Part shown: positions 33,269-42,381 of the stretch, piece after piece | Layout of the letters: each line of letters begins with the position of its first letter | Position numbering within the stretch: position 1 is the stretch's first letter | Assembly: GCA_934129885.1 (NCBI GenBank) | Contig: CAKOWU010000004.1 | Location: forward strand, 62,001 to 126,000 | Reading direction: 5' to 3' | Source of the DNA: an uncultured Bacilli bacterium | GTDB lineage: Bacteria; Bacillota_I; Bacilli_A; RF39; UBA660 | Length of the DNA stretch: 64,000 bases | The notes under the pieces: model-generated | What the model was told of the DNA's origin: nothing | The model's input: only the letters and a program-made list of their open reading frames with translations | Database searches by the model: none | Position numbers and translations under genes: made by a program

Positions 33269-34102
33269 ATGATAGATATTATTACAGACACAATAATCGA
33301 CAGTTTAAAAATGTTACCATTTTTATTTTTTGCCTTTTTAATAATCGAATATACAGAACATAAACTAAATTCCAAGGCTAAAGAAAAAATAGAAAAATCT
33401 GGCAAATATGGCCCTATAGTTGGTGGCTTACTAGGGCTTGTCCCAGAATGTGGCTTTTCAGTAATTGCGACTAATTTGTATATCGCAAGAATAATTACTT
33501 TAGGAACTTTAATTGCTGTATATTTAACTACCAGTGATGAAATGCTTGTCTTTATGCTAGCAAGCAACACTTCATTTAATTTAATAATTAAAGTAATATT
33601 AATAAAACTATTTATTGGTATCATCGCCGGCTTTATTATAGATAAACTTATCAAAAAAAGAGTAGTAGGGGATTACCACATTTGTGAGCACGATCACTGT
33701 CACTGTCATCACGCCGGCGTACTAAAATCAAGTATATCACATACTTTAAAAACTTTATTTTTTATATTTATAGTAACTCTTATTTTAAACGTATGCTTTG
33801 CTTATTTTGGCGAAGAATACCTAACTAATATCTTTAAATCTACCGCCGCATCCGCACCACTAATAACTGCGTTAATAGGATTAATACCAAGTTGTTCTGC
33901 TTCGCTACTTATAACAACTTTATTAGTAAACAACGTTATATCGCTAGGAGCCGCAATAGCTGGACTATTATCTTCTGCCGGAATAGGTTTACTTGTGTTA
34001 CTAAAAAACAGTAAAAACAAAAAAGAAAATATCCAAATATTACTATTGGTATATCTAATAAGTGCAGTGTCAGGAATAATTATTAATTACTTAAACATAT
34101 AA
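33269..34102 (+). CDS. 10-TM heavy-metal exporter family (ArsP_2-like)
   Basis: 277 residues with about nine membrane segments in two halves, each holding a similar motif: LLGLVPECGFSVIATNLYIAR and LIGLIPSCSASLLITTLL. This matches the putative 10-TM exporter family (sometimes called putative manganese transporter). The central loop has a metal-binding-looking HICEHDHCHCHHAG (near residue 140). It begins 11 bp after xerD and is followed by a ZIP transporter, suggesting joint control of metal balance. Confidence 0.75.
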   Translation: MIDIITDTIIDSLKMLPFLFFAFLIIEYTEHKLNSKAKEKIEKSGKYGPIVGGLLGLVPECGFSVIATNLYIARIITLGTLIAVYLTTSDEMLVFMLASNTSFNLIIKVILIKLFIGIIAGFIIDKLIKKRVVGDYHICEHDHCHCHHAGVLKSSISHTLKTLFFIFIVTLILNVCFAYFGEEYLTNIFKSTAASAPLITALIGLIPSCSASLLITTLLVNNVISLGAAIAGLLSSAGIGLLVLLKNSKNKKENIQILLLVYLISAVSGIIINYLNI

Positions 34103-34117
34103 TGTAATGGTGATAAT

Positions 34118-34861
34118 ATGTTGCCATTTATATTAACTTCTTTGGCAGGCTTTTCTACACTAATAGGTAGTGTACTTATTTTTATAAAAACAAATCCCAA
34201 AAAGATAATAAATTTTTCATTATCTTTTTCAGCTGGTATTATGTTAACTGTATCATTTATTGATTTAATACCCGCAAGTATAAACTATCTAATAAAAACA
34301 GATATAAGTAAAAATACATTATTTATAAAGTTATTTATATGTTTAATTATAGGAATAATTTTTATTCATTTATTAAATAAAATTCTAGATAAAAAACATA
34401 AAAACAAAGAATTATATAGCACTGGTATATTTGCGTGTATTACCATGATATTACATAATATTCCAGAGGGAATGATAACTTATATCACAGCCAGTGAAAA
34501 TAAAGCATTAGGTGTTGCTATAACGCTTGCCATTGCACTTCATAATATTCCAGAAGGCATGAGTATATCCGTTCCTATATATTATTCTAGTTATAGCAAA
34601 ATAAAAGCCATAATATATACTTTGGTTGCGGCATTGTCTGAACCGTTTGGAGCATTATTAACATTTTTATTTTTAAAACCTTTTATTACTAACCAAACAA
34701 CAGGTCTTTTACTAGCCGTTATCGCGGGTATAATGATCTATATCAGTTTTTTTAAGCTCTTAAAACAAGCGTTAAAATACAAAAACATCAAAAGAACTAT
34801 ATTAAGTTTTATAATAGGAATTATATTCATGTATACAACTATTATAATGTTTAATTTATAA
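34118..34861 (+). CDS. ZIP family metal transporter
   Basis: 247 residues, about eight membrane helices. HNIPEGMITY and HNIPEGMSISVP are the duplicated ZIP metal-site motifs in helices IV and V (second one: HNIPEG). ZIP proteins import Zn2+ or other divalent metals. Ribosome site TGGTGAT; 15 bp after the putative exporter gene, so probably one transcript. Similar in form to ZupT. Confidence 0.9.
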   Translation: MLPFILTSLAGFSTLIGSVLIFIKTNPKKIINFSLSFSAGIMLTVSFIDLIPASINYLIKTDISKNTLFIKLFICLIIGIIFIHLLNKILDKKHKNKELYSTGIFACITMILHNIPEGMITYITASENKALGVAITLAIALHNIPEGMSISVPIYYSSYSKIKAIIYTLVAALSEPFGALLTFLFLKPFITNQTTGLLLAVIAGIMIYISFFKLLKQALKYKNIKRTILSFIIGIIFMYTTIIMFNL

Positions 34862-35313
34862 AAAACATCAGAATTTATTAAATTGGACATATTCAGGCGT
34901 TAATGGGACTTCATGGCTATTAAATCCTTCTATCGCAGATAATAGAAGATGTATGAATATTGTTTCGTAAAATTTTGCATATCCCCTCTACTCTATTTTT
35001 ATCATTAAAATAGGGGAGTGTAGCAAATAAAAAATATTGTATTCACCTATTCATTTATTTTACTTTCAATTTAATAAACTATTAATATAATTTATATTAA
35101 CACGATAGATAAATGAAACTATATTTTTTGAAACAAGAACTATAATAAATAGAATAAAGATTTATAGCAAGTAAAAAAACAAATAATTATTAATATTAAA
35201 TTATAATTAACAGTTAACTTAAGTTATATATAATATTAGATAACTATTTATAAATAAAGTTATTTAAAATACATTTATAATTAATAACTAATAATCTTTT
35301 TTACTCAAGATAA

Positions 35314-35341
35314 TACTCCGATAATATATATTATGTTAACT
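35314..35341. other. dif: dif-like XerC/XerD recombination site
   Basis: 28 bp: left arm TACTCCGATAA, centre TATATA, right arm TTATGTTAACT. The right arm matches the XerD arm of known dif sites (E. coli TTATGTTAAAT, B. subtilis TTATGTAAACT), and the core ATAATnTATATTATGTTAA is nearly that of E. coli dif. It lies where gene orientation switches and near a xerD-like gene. Confidence 0.75.
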
Positions 35342-35835
35342 AATGAATATTACCTTTGTAAAATAGTAATTTTATAACGTAAATTAATACTCCACTATAA
35401 TAATAAAAAAATAATATAAGTTAATTCATAATCAATCATCCAATTAATTCTACTAGTTTATTTATCAATGTTTTTAAATTTAAATTTATATCATATACAT
35501 TACAAATTTTATGCTACATTGTTTTTAAATATTTGAGATTAAAAATCTAAACTACAAACACATCATCTAATTATATACTGTATATTACTATCTATATATT
35601 AAATTCAATAATTTTATTACGATACTATGTATCGTATATACTATTTATAATGCCATTTTCTGCATTTATATTTAATCATTCAGACATATTATACATAAGA
35701 TAAAATTTCATATTACGTATGAGTAATTTGATATAAAATAGGCTATTAAAATATAACTAAATAATCAAGCCAAAATACGAAAATATAAATATAATAGAGA
35801 AGTGGTAAAATTTGCAAACTTCTCTCCCCTATTTT

Positions 35836-35849
35836 ACTTTACGTAAAGT
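35836..35849. repeat. 14-bp perfect palindrome
   Basis: ACTTTACGTAAAGT, between the AT-rich region and the XRE gene's terminator. It may be a regulator site; no adjacent promoter is evident. Confidence 0.5.
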
Positions 35850-35859
35850 TAAATTAAAA

Positions 35860-35892
35860 AGAGAAAAGATAATTTCATGATATCTAATCTCT
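35860..35892 (-). terminator. Terminator of the XRE gene
   Basis: Hairpin agagaaaagata / tatctaatctct (two mismatches in the stem) followed on the - strand by a T run; a second perfect stem agagaagt / acttctct sits further on at 35796-35825. Confidence 0.6.
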
Positions 35893-36666
35893 TTTTTTTC
35901 TTTCTTGTATTTCAACTATTTTAGCAAGAACTTCAGAGGCATTATCAGAATTGATTTCTGTAAAACCAAGTTCTTTTAATGCTTGTTCTTTAGCCATATT
36001 AATCTCTAAAGTACGGCTCATTTTATCTTCCATTTTTTGTTCTATGTGATTAACAAATCTTTTATGAGTTGCGGCAATTTTTGATTTACTTGCACTACCA
36101 CTATTATATAAAGAAATCGCAGAAAATAAAATACTTTCAAATATAAACTGTTCGTTCTCGTCATAAACAAATTCATATGGTTTAGTATAGCCGTAACTCT
36201 TTGAAATATAAGCCAAAATATACTTTAATTCTTTAGAACTATCCATTGTTTGTAAAAAGTGATACAAATATAACATTGAATTATAATTTGTTTCATCTTT
36301 CTCATCACTAAGTTTTTCTTTTAAATCATCAACGATGCTATGAAGTAATTCTTTTTGTCTAGGACCCAAACCATTAAAAATAGCATTTGTCTCTGTAACT
36401 TCGCTTTTACTTGAATTTTGAAATAAACTATTAATACGCATTTCAACATCCATAATATAATTAGTATTTACTCTAATATCATTTATTTCATCCGCAGACT
36501 TAACACCTAACAAATTTAGTAAAATTACCTTTTTATCTTTAGGCCATTTATTAATACTATCAAGTTCAAGATAGTTATAAATCATTTGTCTAGAAACTCC
36601 CAAACATTTTGCTAATTTAACTTTTGATATTCCTAATTCTTTTAATATTTCGTTTAATCTTTCCAT
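35884..36666 (-). CDS. XRE-family transcriptional regulator
   Basis: 260 residues. N-terminal helix-turn-helix ILKELGISKVKLAKCLGVSRQMIYNYL (about 7-33) and then a long helical domain with no recognised ligand site. Promoter at 36687-36715 and ribosome site GTAGGAGG. It is the first gene on the - strand side of the terminus-like region. Targets unknown. Confidence 0.8.
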   Translation of the reverse strand: MERLNEILKELGISKVKLAKCLGVSRQMIYNYLELDSINKWPKDKKVILLNLLGVKSADEINDIRVNTNYIMDVEMRINSLFQNSSKSEVTETNAIFNGLGPRQKELLHSIVDDLKEKLSDEKDETNYNSMLYLYHFLQTMDSSKELKYILAYISKSYGYTKPYEFVYDENEQFIFESILFSAISLYNSGSASKSKIAATHKRFVNHIEQKMEDKMSRTLEINMAKEQALKELGFTEINSDNASEVLAKIVEIQERKKRD

Positions 36667-36686
36667 GATTTAAACCTCCTACTATA

Positions 36687-36715
36687 ATTTTAGCGAAAGC
36701 ACCCTAAAATGTCAA
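36687..36715 (-). promoter_or_regulatory. Promoter of the XRE gene
   Basis: On the - strand TTGACA (36715-36710), 17 bp, TAAAAT (36692-36687). The spacer ttttagggtgctttcgc is unusually GC-rich for this genome and might bind a regulator. Confidence 0.7.
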
Positions 36716-36730
36716 GTGTAAAGAAACATC

Positions 36731-37174
36731 TTATTCATACATTATATAATTATTTTCTTTCAAAACCTTACCGTCTTTATCAAGTTTCGCAGTTACATTT
36801 TCGCCTTTTAAATAAACATCAGAAACTCCCGTAGCAATTTTTTCTTTGCTACCAGAAACGCTAATATTTTCAAAATATAAATCATTATTAATTAAATAAA
36901 ATTGATAATTACTTGCACCCGCAAAACCCGTTGCCGTAACAACCTTATCCGCCTTTATCTCTACATTATTGCCTTCATCATCAGTAAACTCAAATTTTTC
37001 TTCTTTACCATCAGCATCACCTTGAACATTATCTTGTGTAGCCTCTTGAACACTGCCATTATTATTGCTTTTTGACGCAGTTTTTTCATCTTTACCATTA
37101 TTTGTATTTAAAAGTAGAAAACAGCCTAAAATTGCAAGCAAAATAGCAAATAACAATACAATACCTTTTTTCAT
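36731..37174 (-). CDS. Secreted or membrane-anchored protein, unknown
   Basis: 147 residues: signal/anchor MKKGIVLLFAILLAILGCFLL, a Ser/Asn/Asp/Gln-rich linker (30-60) and a small beta-rich domain (FTDDEGNNVEIKADKVV, YLINNDLYF). LLAILGC could be a lipobox, though the residues just before Cys are not ideal. It overlaps the mnmA stop by one base and so belongs to that transcript. Function unknown. Confidence 0.65.
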   Translation of the reverse strand: MKKGIVLLFAILLAILGCFLLLNTNNGKDEKTASKSNNNGSVQEATQDNVQGDADGKEEKFEFTDDEGNNVEIKADKVVTATGFAGASNYQFYLINNDLYFENISVSGSKEKIATGVSDVYLKGENVTAKLDKDGKVLKENNYIMYE

Positions 37175-38250
37175 TAGTGGACCTCCTTAATAATACCGCC
37201 CCCAAGACAAACATCACCATCATATAAAACACATGCTTGTCCGGTAGTTACTGATTTAACGCCTTGTGGATACTTCACAAGTAAATTTCCATTATCTAAC
37301 ATGTTTACAAAAACCTCATTATCTTTTTGCCTGTATCTAAATTTAGCCGTACATTTTTCAGGTAATTCTTCAAATAAATTAACGTCTTCTATAATCGCCT
37401 CAAAACTAACTAAATATTTATTTTCATCCCCAACAGCGACATATAAAATATTTTTATCCAAATCTTTCTTGCAGACAAACATTCTCTCTTTAGTGCCGCC
37501 AATATTAAGTCCTCTTCTTTGGCCAATAGTATAATACATAAGGCCAGAATGTTTTCCTAAAACTTCGTTTGTATCAATATTAACTATATCACCAGGAGTA
37601 TTAGGCAAATAATTTTCTAAAAATTTTTTGAAATTACGTTCACCAATAAAACAAATACCAGTAGAATCTTTTTTATTTGCTGTGATAAGTCCATGTTCTT
37701 TAGCAATTTCTCTTACTTTGGGTTTAGTCATATCACCAATAGGAAACAAAACATTTTTTAAATTTTCTTTTGGTACTTCTGATAGAAAATACGTTTGATC
37801 TTTATTATCATCTAATCCTCTTAAGAGTTTACCATCTACTATTCTAGCATAATGCCCCGTGGCGATGTAATCCGCACCAAGTTTTTCGGCTTCTTTCGCA
37901 AACATATTAAACTTAATATATTTATTACACATAATATCAGGGTTTGGCGTTCTTCCTCTTTTTAATTCATTTAGAAAGTACGTAAACACATAATCCCAAT
38001 ACTCTTTAACAAAATCTACTCTATATAATGGTATATTAATCTTTTCGCATACTTTTTTAGCATCATTATAATCTTGTTCCTGTGGACAAATATCGTTATT
38101 TAAATCAGGATTACCTAAATAATCACCGTTAACACTTGTATCCCAATTTCGCATAAAAAGTCCTATAACATCATATCCTTGTTTTTTTAGTATGATTGCC
38201 GCGACACTACTATCGACACCACCACTCATACCAACAACAACTTTTTTCAT
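37174..38250 (-). CDS. mnmA: tRNA-specific 2-thiouridylase MnmA
   Basis: 358 residues. PP-loop GMSGGVDSSVAA at the start, catalytic Cys in NPDIMCNKYIKF and in DSTGICFIGERNF, and GQRRGLNIGG and GQACVLYDGD toward the end. It thiolates U34 of Lys, Glu and Gln tRNAs using sulfur from a cysteine desulfurase. Ribosome site GAGGCGAT. Confidence 0.95.
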   Translation of the reverse strand: MKKVVVGMSGGVDSSVAAIILKKQGYDVIGLFMRNWDTSVNGDYLGNPDLNNDICPQEQDYNDAKKVCEKINIPLYRVDFVKEYWDYVFTYFLNELKRGRTPNPDIMCNKYIKFNMFAKEAEKLGADYIATGHYARIVDGKLLRGLDDNKDQTYFLSEVPKENLKNVLFPIGDMTKPKVREIAKEHGLITANKKDSTGICFIGERNFKKFLENYLPNTPGDIVNIDTNEVLGKHSGLMYYTIGQRRGLNIGGTKERMFVCKKDLDKNILYVAVGDENKYLVSFEAIIEDVNLFEELPEKCTAKFRYRQKDNEVFVNMLDNGNLLVKYPQGVKSVTTGQACVLYDGDVCLGGGIIKEVH

Positions 38251-38307
38251 ATATATCGCCTCATTAAATATTTTACCACAAAAAAAGATAGAAAATCTAT
38301 TTCTTTT

Positions 38308-38931
38308 CTAAATCTTTAAAATTATGCTTAATAATCTTGGAACCACATATACTTCATATAAAGAAGTAAATATCAAAACAATAGAGGAAAATATAAGTAT
38401 AAATAAAAACTTATTAATTATATTTTTAAAATCTAAAACTTTTTTCTTTGTAATAGCATCTATAAGTTTATAAGACACCATCAAGGCATAGGCCGATATT
38501 AAAATAAATATCATCATATTAATAATTTGATGAGGAAACAAATAAACAAAATCAAAAACTATACCTTTAAATTTATAATTGATAATTATATTAGACGATA
38601 CAAAGCCAAGAACAAAAGCCTTTAGAAACAGTAAAACTATAATGACAAAAAATCCAATAACAGATATCCCGAGTAGCCATATAAAAAATGCGAACCCTAG
38701 TGTAAAAATAAGAGTGCTGGTAAAAGTTGTATCATAATTTAATTTGCCATCTTTTATAGAATTAAAAAAATTAGTTAAATAAGTTGTTACAAGTTCTTTA
38801 TCATTATTATCCATAATTAAAGAAAAAAACGAACCAGCCCCTACTCCTACAATAACAATAATCAGAAGAAAAATAAACAAACTTTTATTAATACGTATTT
38901 TACCATAAATATTTCTAAGAATTTTTTTCAT
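38308..38931 (-). CDS. spoIIM: Stage II sporulation protein M
   Basis: 207 residues with five or six membrane segments: RINKSLFIFLLIIVIVGVGAG, a large outside loop, then LLGISVIGFFVIIVLLFLKAF and LFPHQIINM, matching SpoIIM. With SpoIID and SpoIIP it drives peptidoglycan thinning during engulfment. In Bacillus it neighbours xerD; here xerD is 5 kb away across the terminus-like region. Ribosome site GAGGGATATT. Confidence 0.88.
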   Translation of the reverse strand: MKKILRNIYGKIRINKSLFIFLLIIVIVGVGAGSFFSLIMDNNDKELVTTYLTNFFNSIKDGKLNYDTTFTSTLIFTLGFAFFIWLLGISVIGFFVIIVLLFLKAFVLGFVSSNIIINYKFKGIVFDFVYLFPHQIINMMIFILISAYALMVSYKLIDAITKKKVLDFKNIINKFLFILIFSSIVLIFTSLYEVYVVPRLLSIILKI

Positions 38932-39018
38932 AATATCCCTCGATTAATTATATTATTTTATAAGAAATATATTCCAAAAATAATAAAAATATATTATAAT
39001 GTTTAACGAGGTGTTAGT

Positions 39019-39156
39019 ATGAAAGACAAAAAAACAAAAAAAGCAAACAAAAAGAAAATAAATTGGACTAAGTTTTTCACTAGAGCAATAATTTGGTTCA
39101 TGCTTATAGTAATGGTCGCCTTCTTTGTCAGCAGCATAGTATGGGGATTACGTTAA
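39019..39156 (+). CDS. Small membrane protein (DUF4044-like)
   Basis: 45 residues, ATG 39019 behind ACGAGGTG. A very basic N-terminus (MKDKKTKKANKKKINW) and one membrane helix (AIIWFMLIVMVAFFVSSIVW). It resembles DUF4044 proteins in size and layout. It is the only + strand gene right of the AT-rich region and sits divergent from spoIIM. Confidence 0.65.
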   Translation: MKDKKTKKANKKKINWTKFFTRAIIWFMLIVMVAFFVSSIVWGLR

Positions 39157-39166
39157 TAATTAATAA

Positions 39167-39190
39167 AGAGATAGTTTTGGCTATCTCTAT
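39167..39190. terminator. Bidirectional terminator
   Basis: 8-bp perfect stem agagatag / ctatctct, loop ttttgg, between the small membrane protein gene and the SGNH hydrolase gene. Confidence 0.65.
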
Positions 39191-40020
39191 TTATATGCGA
39201 CACATTCATTACCAATATAATTAATTATTTTTTGATTGGTATCATAATCATAGTGTAGACCATCTTTTGTATTAAATGCTATATTATGATCTGCATCGCA
39301 ATAACTCATATTAGACAAATTATCACTTTTAAGCAATGAAACCATTTTTCTATTAGTAAAATCAATTTTTATATTGGTTCTTTTTTGACCTTTTTCATTT
39401 TTATTTATAGTGTTATCATCAATAGGATTAATAGAAAGCAAATAAAAATAAACATTCGGATAATTCTTCGCAAACTTTTTATATAAGTTATAGTATGATG
39501 AAGCAACGTCGTTAACATCAGCGTTAGTATTTAAATCGTTAACTCCCATATTAAATATAACATGATAAGTTATATTTTTTTCTCTCTCATCTAATTCTTT
39601 TTTTAATCTCTCGCTAGCCATTTCTTCGAACCAATCTATTTTAGAGCCAGAAAGGGCTATAAAAGAAAAATTATTCGGTATATCATAACCTGTTCCAGTT
39701 GCGATATACTCCATTCTAGAATCACCAATAATAATTACTTTATTATTTCCATATAAACTTATATCGCTATCTTGTACTTCCTCTTTTTCAAATGCTTTAG
39801 CATTAAAATTATCACTATTATTGTTAATGCAAGTAATGAATAAAACCGCGAAAACAATTAATGAAATAACTATCTTATTTTTTTTAGAAATATGCTTTAA
39901 AATATCAAAGTCATATTTAGTAGCACATATATATAACAAAATTAGCATACATATCAGTATTAACCAAAAGCATACAAAATTAATATTAACGATACTTAAA
40001 CAACTTACAACGTTTTCCAT
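39187..40020 (-). CDS. Membrane-anchored SGNH hydrolase
   Basis: 277 residues from ATG 40020. Two N-terminal membrane segments (about 11-30 and 45-63), then an SGNH fold: block I IIIGDSRMEYIA, Gly/Asn blocks LSGSK and FNMGVNDLN, and the catalytic DGLHYDYDT. Such proteins act outside the cell as esterases or acetyltransferase partners on polysaccharide. The AT3 acyltransferase (42382) in the nearby operon could add the acyl group; that pairing is inference. A strong hairpin separates it from the operon. Confidence 0.78.
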   Translation of the reverse strand: MENVVSCLSIVNINFVCFWLILICMLILLYICATKYDFDILKHISKKNKIVISLIVFAVLFITCINNNSDNFNAKAFEKEEVQDSDISLYGNNKVIIIGDSRMEYIATGTGYDIPNNFSFIALSGSKIDWFEEMASERLKKELDEREKNITYHVIFNMGVNDLNTNADVNDVASSYYNLYKKFAKNYPNVYFYLLSINPIDDNTINKNEKGQKRTNIKIDFTNRKMVSLLKSDNLSNMSYCDADHNIAFNTKDGLHYDYDTNQKIINYIGNECVAYK

Positions 40021-40130
40021 CACAAAACCACCGATATTAATAATATCACAAATTAAATAAAAAACCAATAAGGATATAATATAAACTTCAAAAACGGATT
40101 AATTATTTTTAACTACACACCTAACTAAAA

Positions 40131-40174
40131 GAAACTACAATACCAAACATTAAGTATGTGGATATTGTAGTTTC
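40131..40174 (-). terminator. Terminator of the 45.3-40.2 kb operon
   Basis: 12-bp perfect stem gaaactacaata / tattgtagtttc with a ~20-nt loop, then tttcttttag on the - strand. Confidence 0.7.
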
Positions 40175-40178
40175 AAAA

Positions 40179-40718
40179 TCACTTTTTCCTATGAAAAAAA
40201 TTTACAATTTTATTAAGATAACTAGTATGTTTAGTATCACTAATATATTTTTCTATCAACTTATTAAAATTCTTTTTATTAGCTTCATATTTTTTAAATT
40301 TAAATGTTTTTGTTTTTTTAATAATGTCATCCAAATTATCACCATCGTCAAATTTTAAAATATATTTTAAATCTGCAAATTCATTAACAATTTGTAACTG
40401 ATGATCATTAACATGTTCATTATATTTTTTTAATCTAGCAGCCGCAATTACGGGTTTACCTAAAATCAAAGCTCCTAATATAGACCCTACCCCGCCATGA
40501 GTAATAATCAAAGATGCCTTTTTTGTATATTCGTTCATTTTATTTAAATCAGTATAGTCAAATATTTCCATATTAGAACAATCATATTTAGTATATCCTG
40601 CTTGGACAACTACTTTTTCTTTAATAGTGCCATTTTGAATAGAATTATCAATTGCCTTTAGTAACCTTGAAAAATCCATATTTTGGGTACCTAATGTAAC
40701 AAAAATCAATAAATCCAC
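40179..40718 (-). CDS. Alg13/PssE-like glycosyltransferase subunit
   Basis: 179 residues with IFVTLGTQNMDFSRLL at the start and ITHGGVGSILGALILGKPVI, the nucleotide-sugar-binding C-terminal half of GT28 enzymes. It works with the Alg14-like partner just upstream (13-bp gene overlap), like PssD/PssE or Cps14F/G, adding the second sugar to a lipid-linked unit (often Gal or GlcNAc). Confidence 0.85.
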   Translation of the reverse strand: MDLLIFVTLGTQNMDFSRLLKAIDNSIQNGTIKEKVVVQAGYTKYDCSNMEIFDYTDLNKMNEYTKKASLIITHGGVGSILGALILGKPVIAAARLKKYNEHVNDHQLQIVNEFADLKYILKFDDGDNLDDIIKKTKTFKFKKYEANKKNFNKLIEKYISDTKHTSYLNKIVNFFHRKK

Positions 40719-41176
40719 CCCCCATAAATAGCTTTAGGATATAACTTTAGCATACTTTCCCATTGAACAACAAAATAATCCGCAAAATGATATACAAGTC
40801 TGCCAGTAATTGTTTTAGTGCTCATATTAGCAAACGTTTCAATATAAACTATTTTACTACCAAATATTTTAGCGATACAACACATTGGCCCAGCAATATG
40901 TGCACCAGTAGTAACTATAAAATCAGGCCTTATTTTTAAATATAGAAATAAACTTTTAAAACAGTTACCGATTAGTCTAAAAGGGTAAAGTATTTTTTGT
41001 TTATTTTTACTACCAGATATTAAATAATGTACATTTTTATATTCATCTTTTAAAAACAAGGTACTTGGTGATTTTTCTGTAACAAGAGATGAGTCATTCA
41101 TCTTAATAACTTCATTTAACTGTAAAAGTTCCGTTAAATGTCCGCCCATTGAAGAAATAAACATAACTTTAGCCAT
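40706..41176 (-). CDS. Alg14/PssD-like membrane-anchoring subunit
   Basis: 156 residues: KVMFISSMGGHLTELLQL, IVTTGAHIAGPMCCIAKIFG and VYIETFANMSTKTITGRL are Alg14-type motifs; the protein holds the Alg13-like partner at the membrane and supplies acceptor binding. The gene overlaps both neighbours by a few bases, so this is a tightly coupled operon. Confidence 0.85.
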   Translation of the reverse strand: MAKVMFISSMGGHLTELLQLNEVIKMNDSSLVTEKSPSTLFLKDEYKNVHYLISGSKNKQKILYPFRLIGNCFKSLFLYLKIRPDFIVTTGAHIAGPMCCIAKIFGSKIVYIETFANMSTKTITGRLVYHFADYFVVQWESMLKLYPKAIYGGWIY

Positions 41177-42372
41177 TATTTTACCTCGCTTTCAAATAAA
41201 TTAATCCATTTAGTGCTCACTTGCTCGTTAGCATAAATAAGAGCAGTTTCTCTAGCCTTCTTACCCATATTTTTTCTAATCTCGTAATTGTCGGCTAAAA
41301 ACTTCATTTTATTAGCCATATCATCAATATTTCTATCAGAAATCAAATATCCATTTTCACCATTAGAAATAATTTCACTAGCGCCTTCTGCCGAATTAAA
41401 GGCAATACAAGGAATGCCAAAACTCATAGCCTCAATTAAAACAATTCCAAATGACTCTGTATGTGAACACATTAAATAAACAGATGCATCTTTAAGTAAA
41501 TTATTAATGTATTTCTTATCGCAAAATCCATGCATATTTATCTTATCATTAAGTCCGTAATTTTTGATTAGGTTTTCTATTTTTTCTCTCTCTGTTCCGT
41601 CTCCAACAATGTCTAAAGTCCAGTCGCTATCCAATATACAAAATTTATTAAAAACTTTAATTAAATCATCATATCCTTTTTCCAAAGAAAGTCTGCCAAT
41701 CGATATCATATGTTTGTTTTTTAAAGATGATGGCTTATCTGGAATATAATCTAGAGAATTAGGAATACATACGCATTTACATTTTTTCTCATTTAACATT
41801 TCATCATAAATATCTTTTATTTGACTAGATACTAGTACCAAGTAATCTAGGTTTATAGCACTTTCTACCACTTCTTTTGCGTATTTAGCGTTACCATGTG
41901 GGTGGTTATGTTCCCAGCCAATTTTTTTAATATTTTCATCACCATATTTACCAAGCCATTTATTCAAAAAACTTCTAGTAGATATAATAACGTCTGCCTC
42001 TGCATCTTTAATGGCACGTTTTGTAACAAAAAATCTTCTAGGATACATAAAAATGCCTGCAAAACTGTCTTTTATAAAAGATAATATTTTTCCTCTTGAA
42101 AAGTAGTCAGCAAATAACTCTTTAAATAAATTTTCAAATTTCCCTTTAAAAACAAGTTCTTTATATTTTGCTACTGTAACAGGTAAATCACTTTCAATTA
42201 AATAATTAATGTTTACTCTCTCATCTATTTCAAAAGCTGGTTTATCTTGTAATTTATAAATACATATTATATTAACTATGTACTTATCACAAAGTGAATT
42301 CACTAAAGTAGATACCGCTTTTTCTATACCGCCATATCCTAAATGTAAAGCCAAAATCGTAATCTTTTTCAT
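41176..42372 (-). CDS. GT4-family glycosyltransferase
   Basis: 398 residues, GT-B fold. LHLGYGGIEKAVSTLVNSL near the start (acceptor side), SIGRLSLEKGYDDLIKVF, IVGDGTEREKIE and the donor E-x7-E motif in CSHTESFGIVLIEAMSFG. It transfers an NDP-sugar during polysaccharide assembly; sugar unknown. Ribosome site GTAGGAGG. Confidence 0.88.
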   Translation of the reverse strand: MKKITILALHLGYGGIEKAVSTLVNSLCDKYIVNIICIYKLQDKPAFEIDERVNINYLIESDLPVTVAKYKELVFKGKFENLFKELFADYFSRGKILSFIKDSFAGIFMYPRRFFVTKRAIKDAEADVIISTRSFLNKWLGKYGDENIKKIGWEHNHPHGNAKYAKEVVESAINLDYLVLVSSQIKDIYDEMLNEKKCKCVCIPNSLDYIPDKPSSLKNKHMISIGRLSLEKGYDDLIKVFNKFCILDSDWTLDIVGDGTEREKIENLIKNYGLNDKINMHGFCDKKYINNLLKDASVYLMCSHTESFGIVLIEAMSFGIPCIAFNSAEGASEIISNGENGYLISDRNIDDMANKMKFLADNYEIRKNMGKKARETALIYANEQVSTKWINLFESEVK

Positions 42373-42381
42373 ATTTGCCTC

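Larger units (their letters stand above)
34862..35883. other. Gene-free, extremely AT-rich region (likely terminus)
   Basis: About 1 kb with no ORF of note and very few G or C (most 60-base lines have under ten). It separates + strand genes on the left from - strand genes on the right, and contains a dif-like site. It is dense in short A/T palindromes and poor in runs that look coding. Confidence 0.75.
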
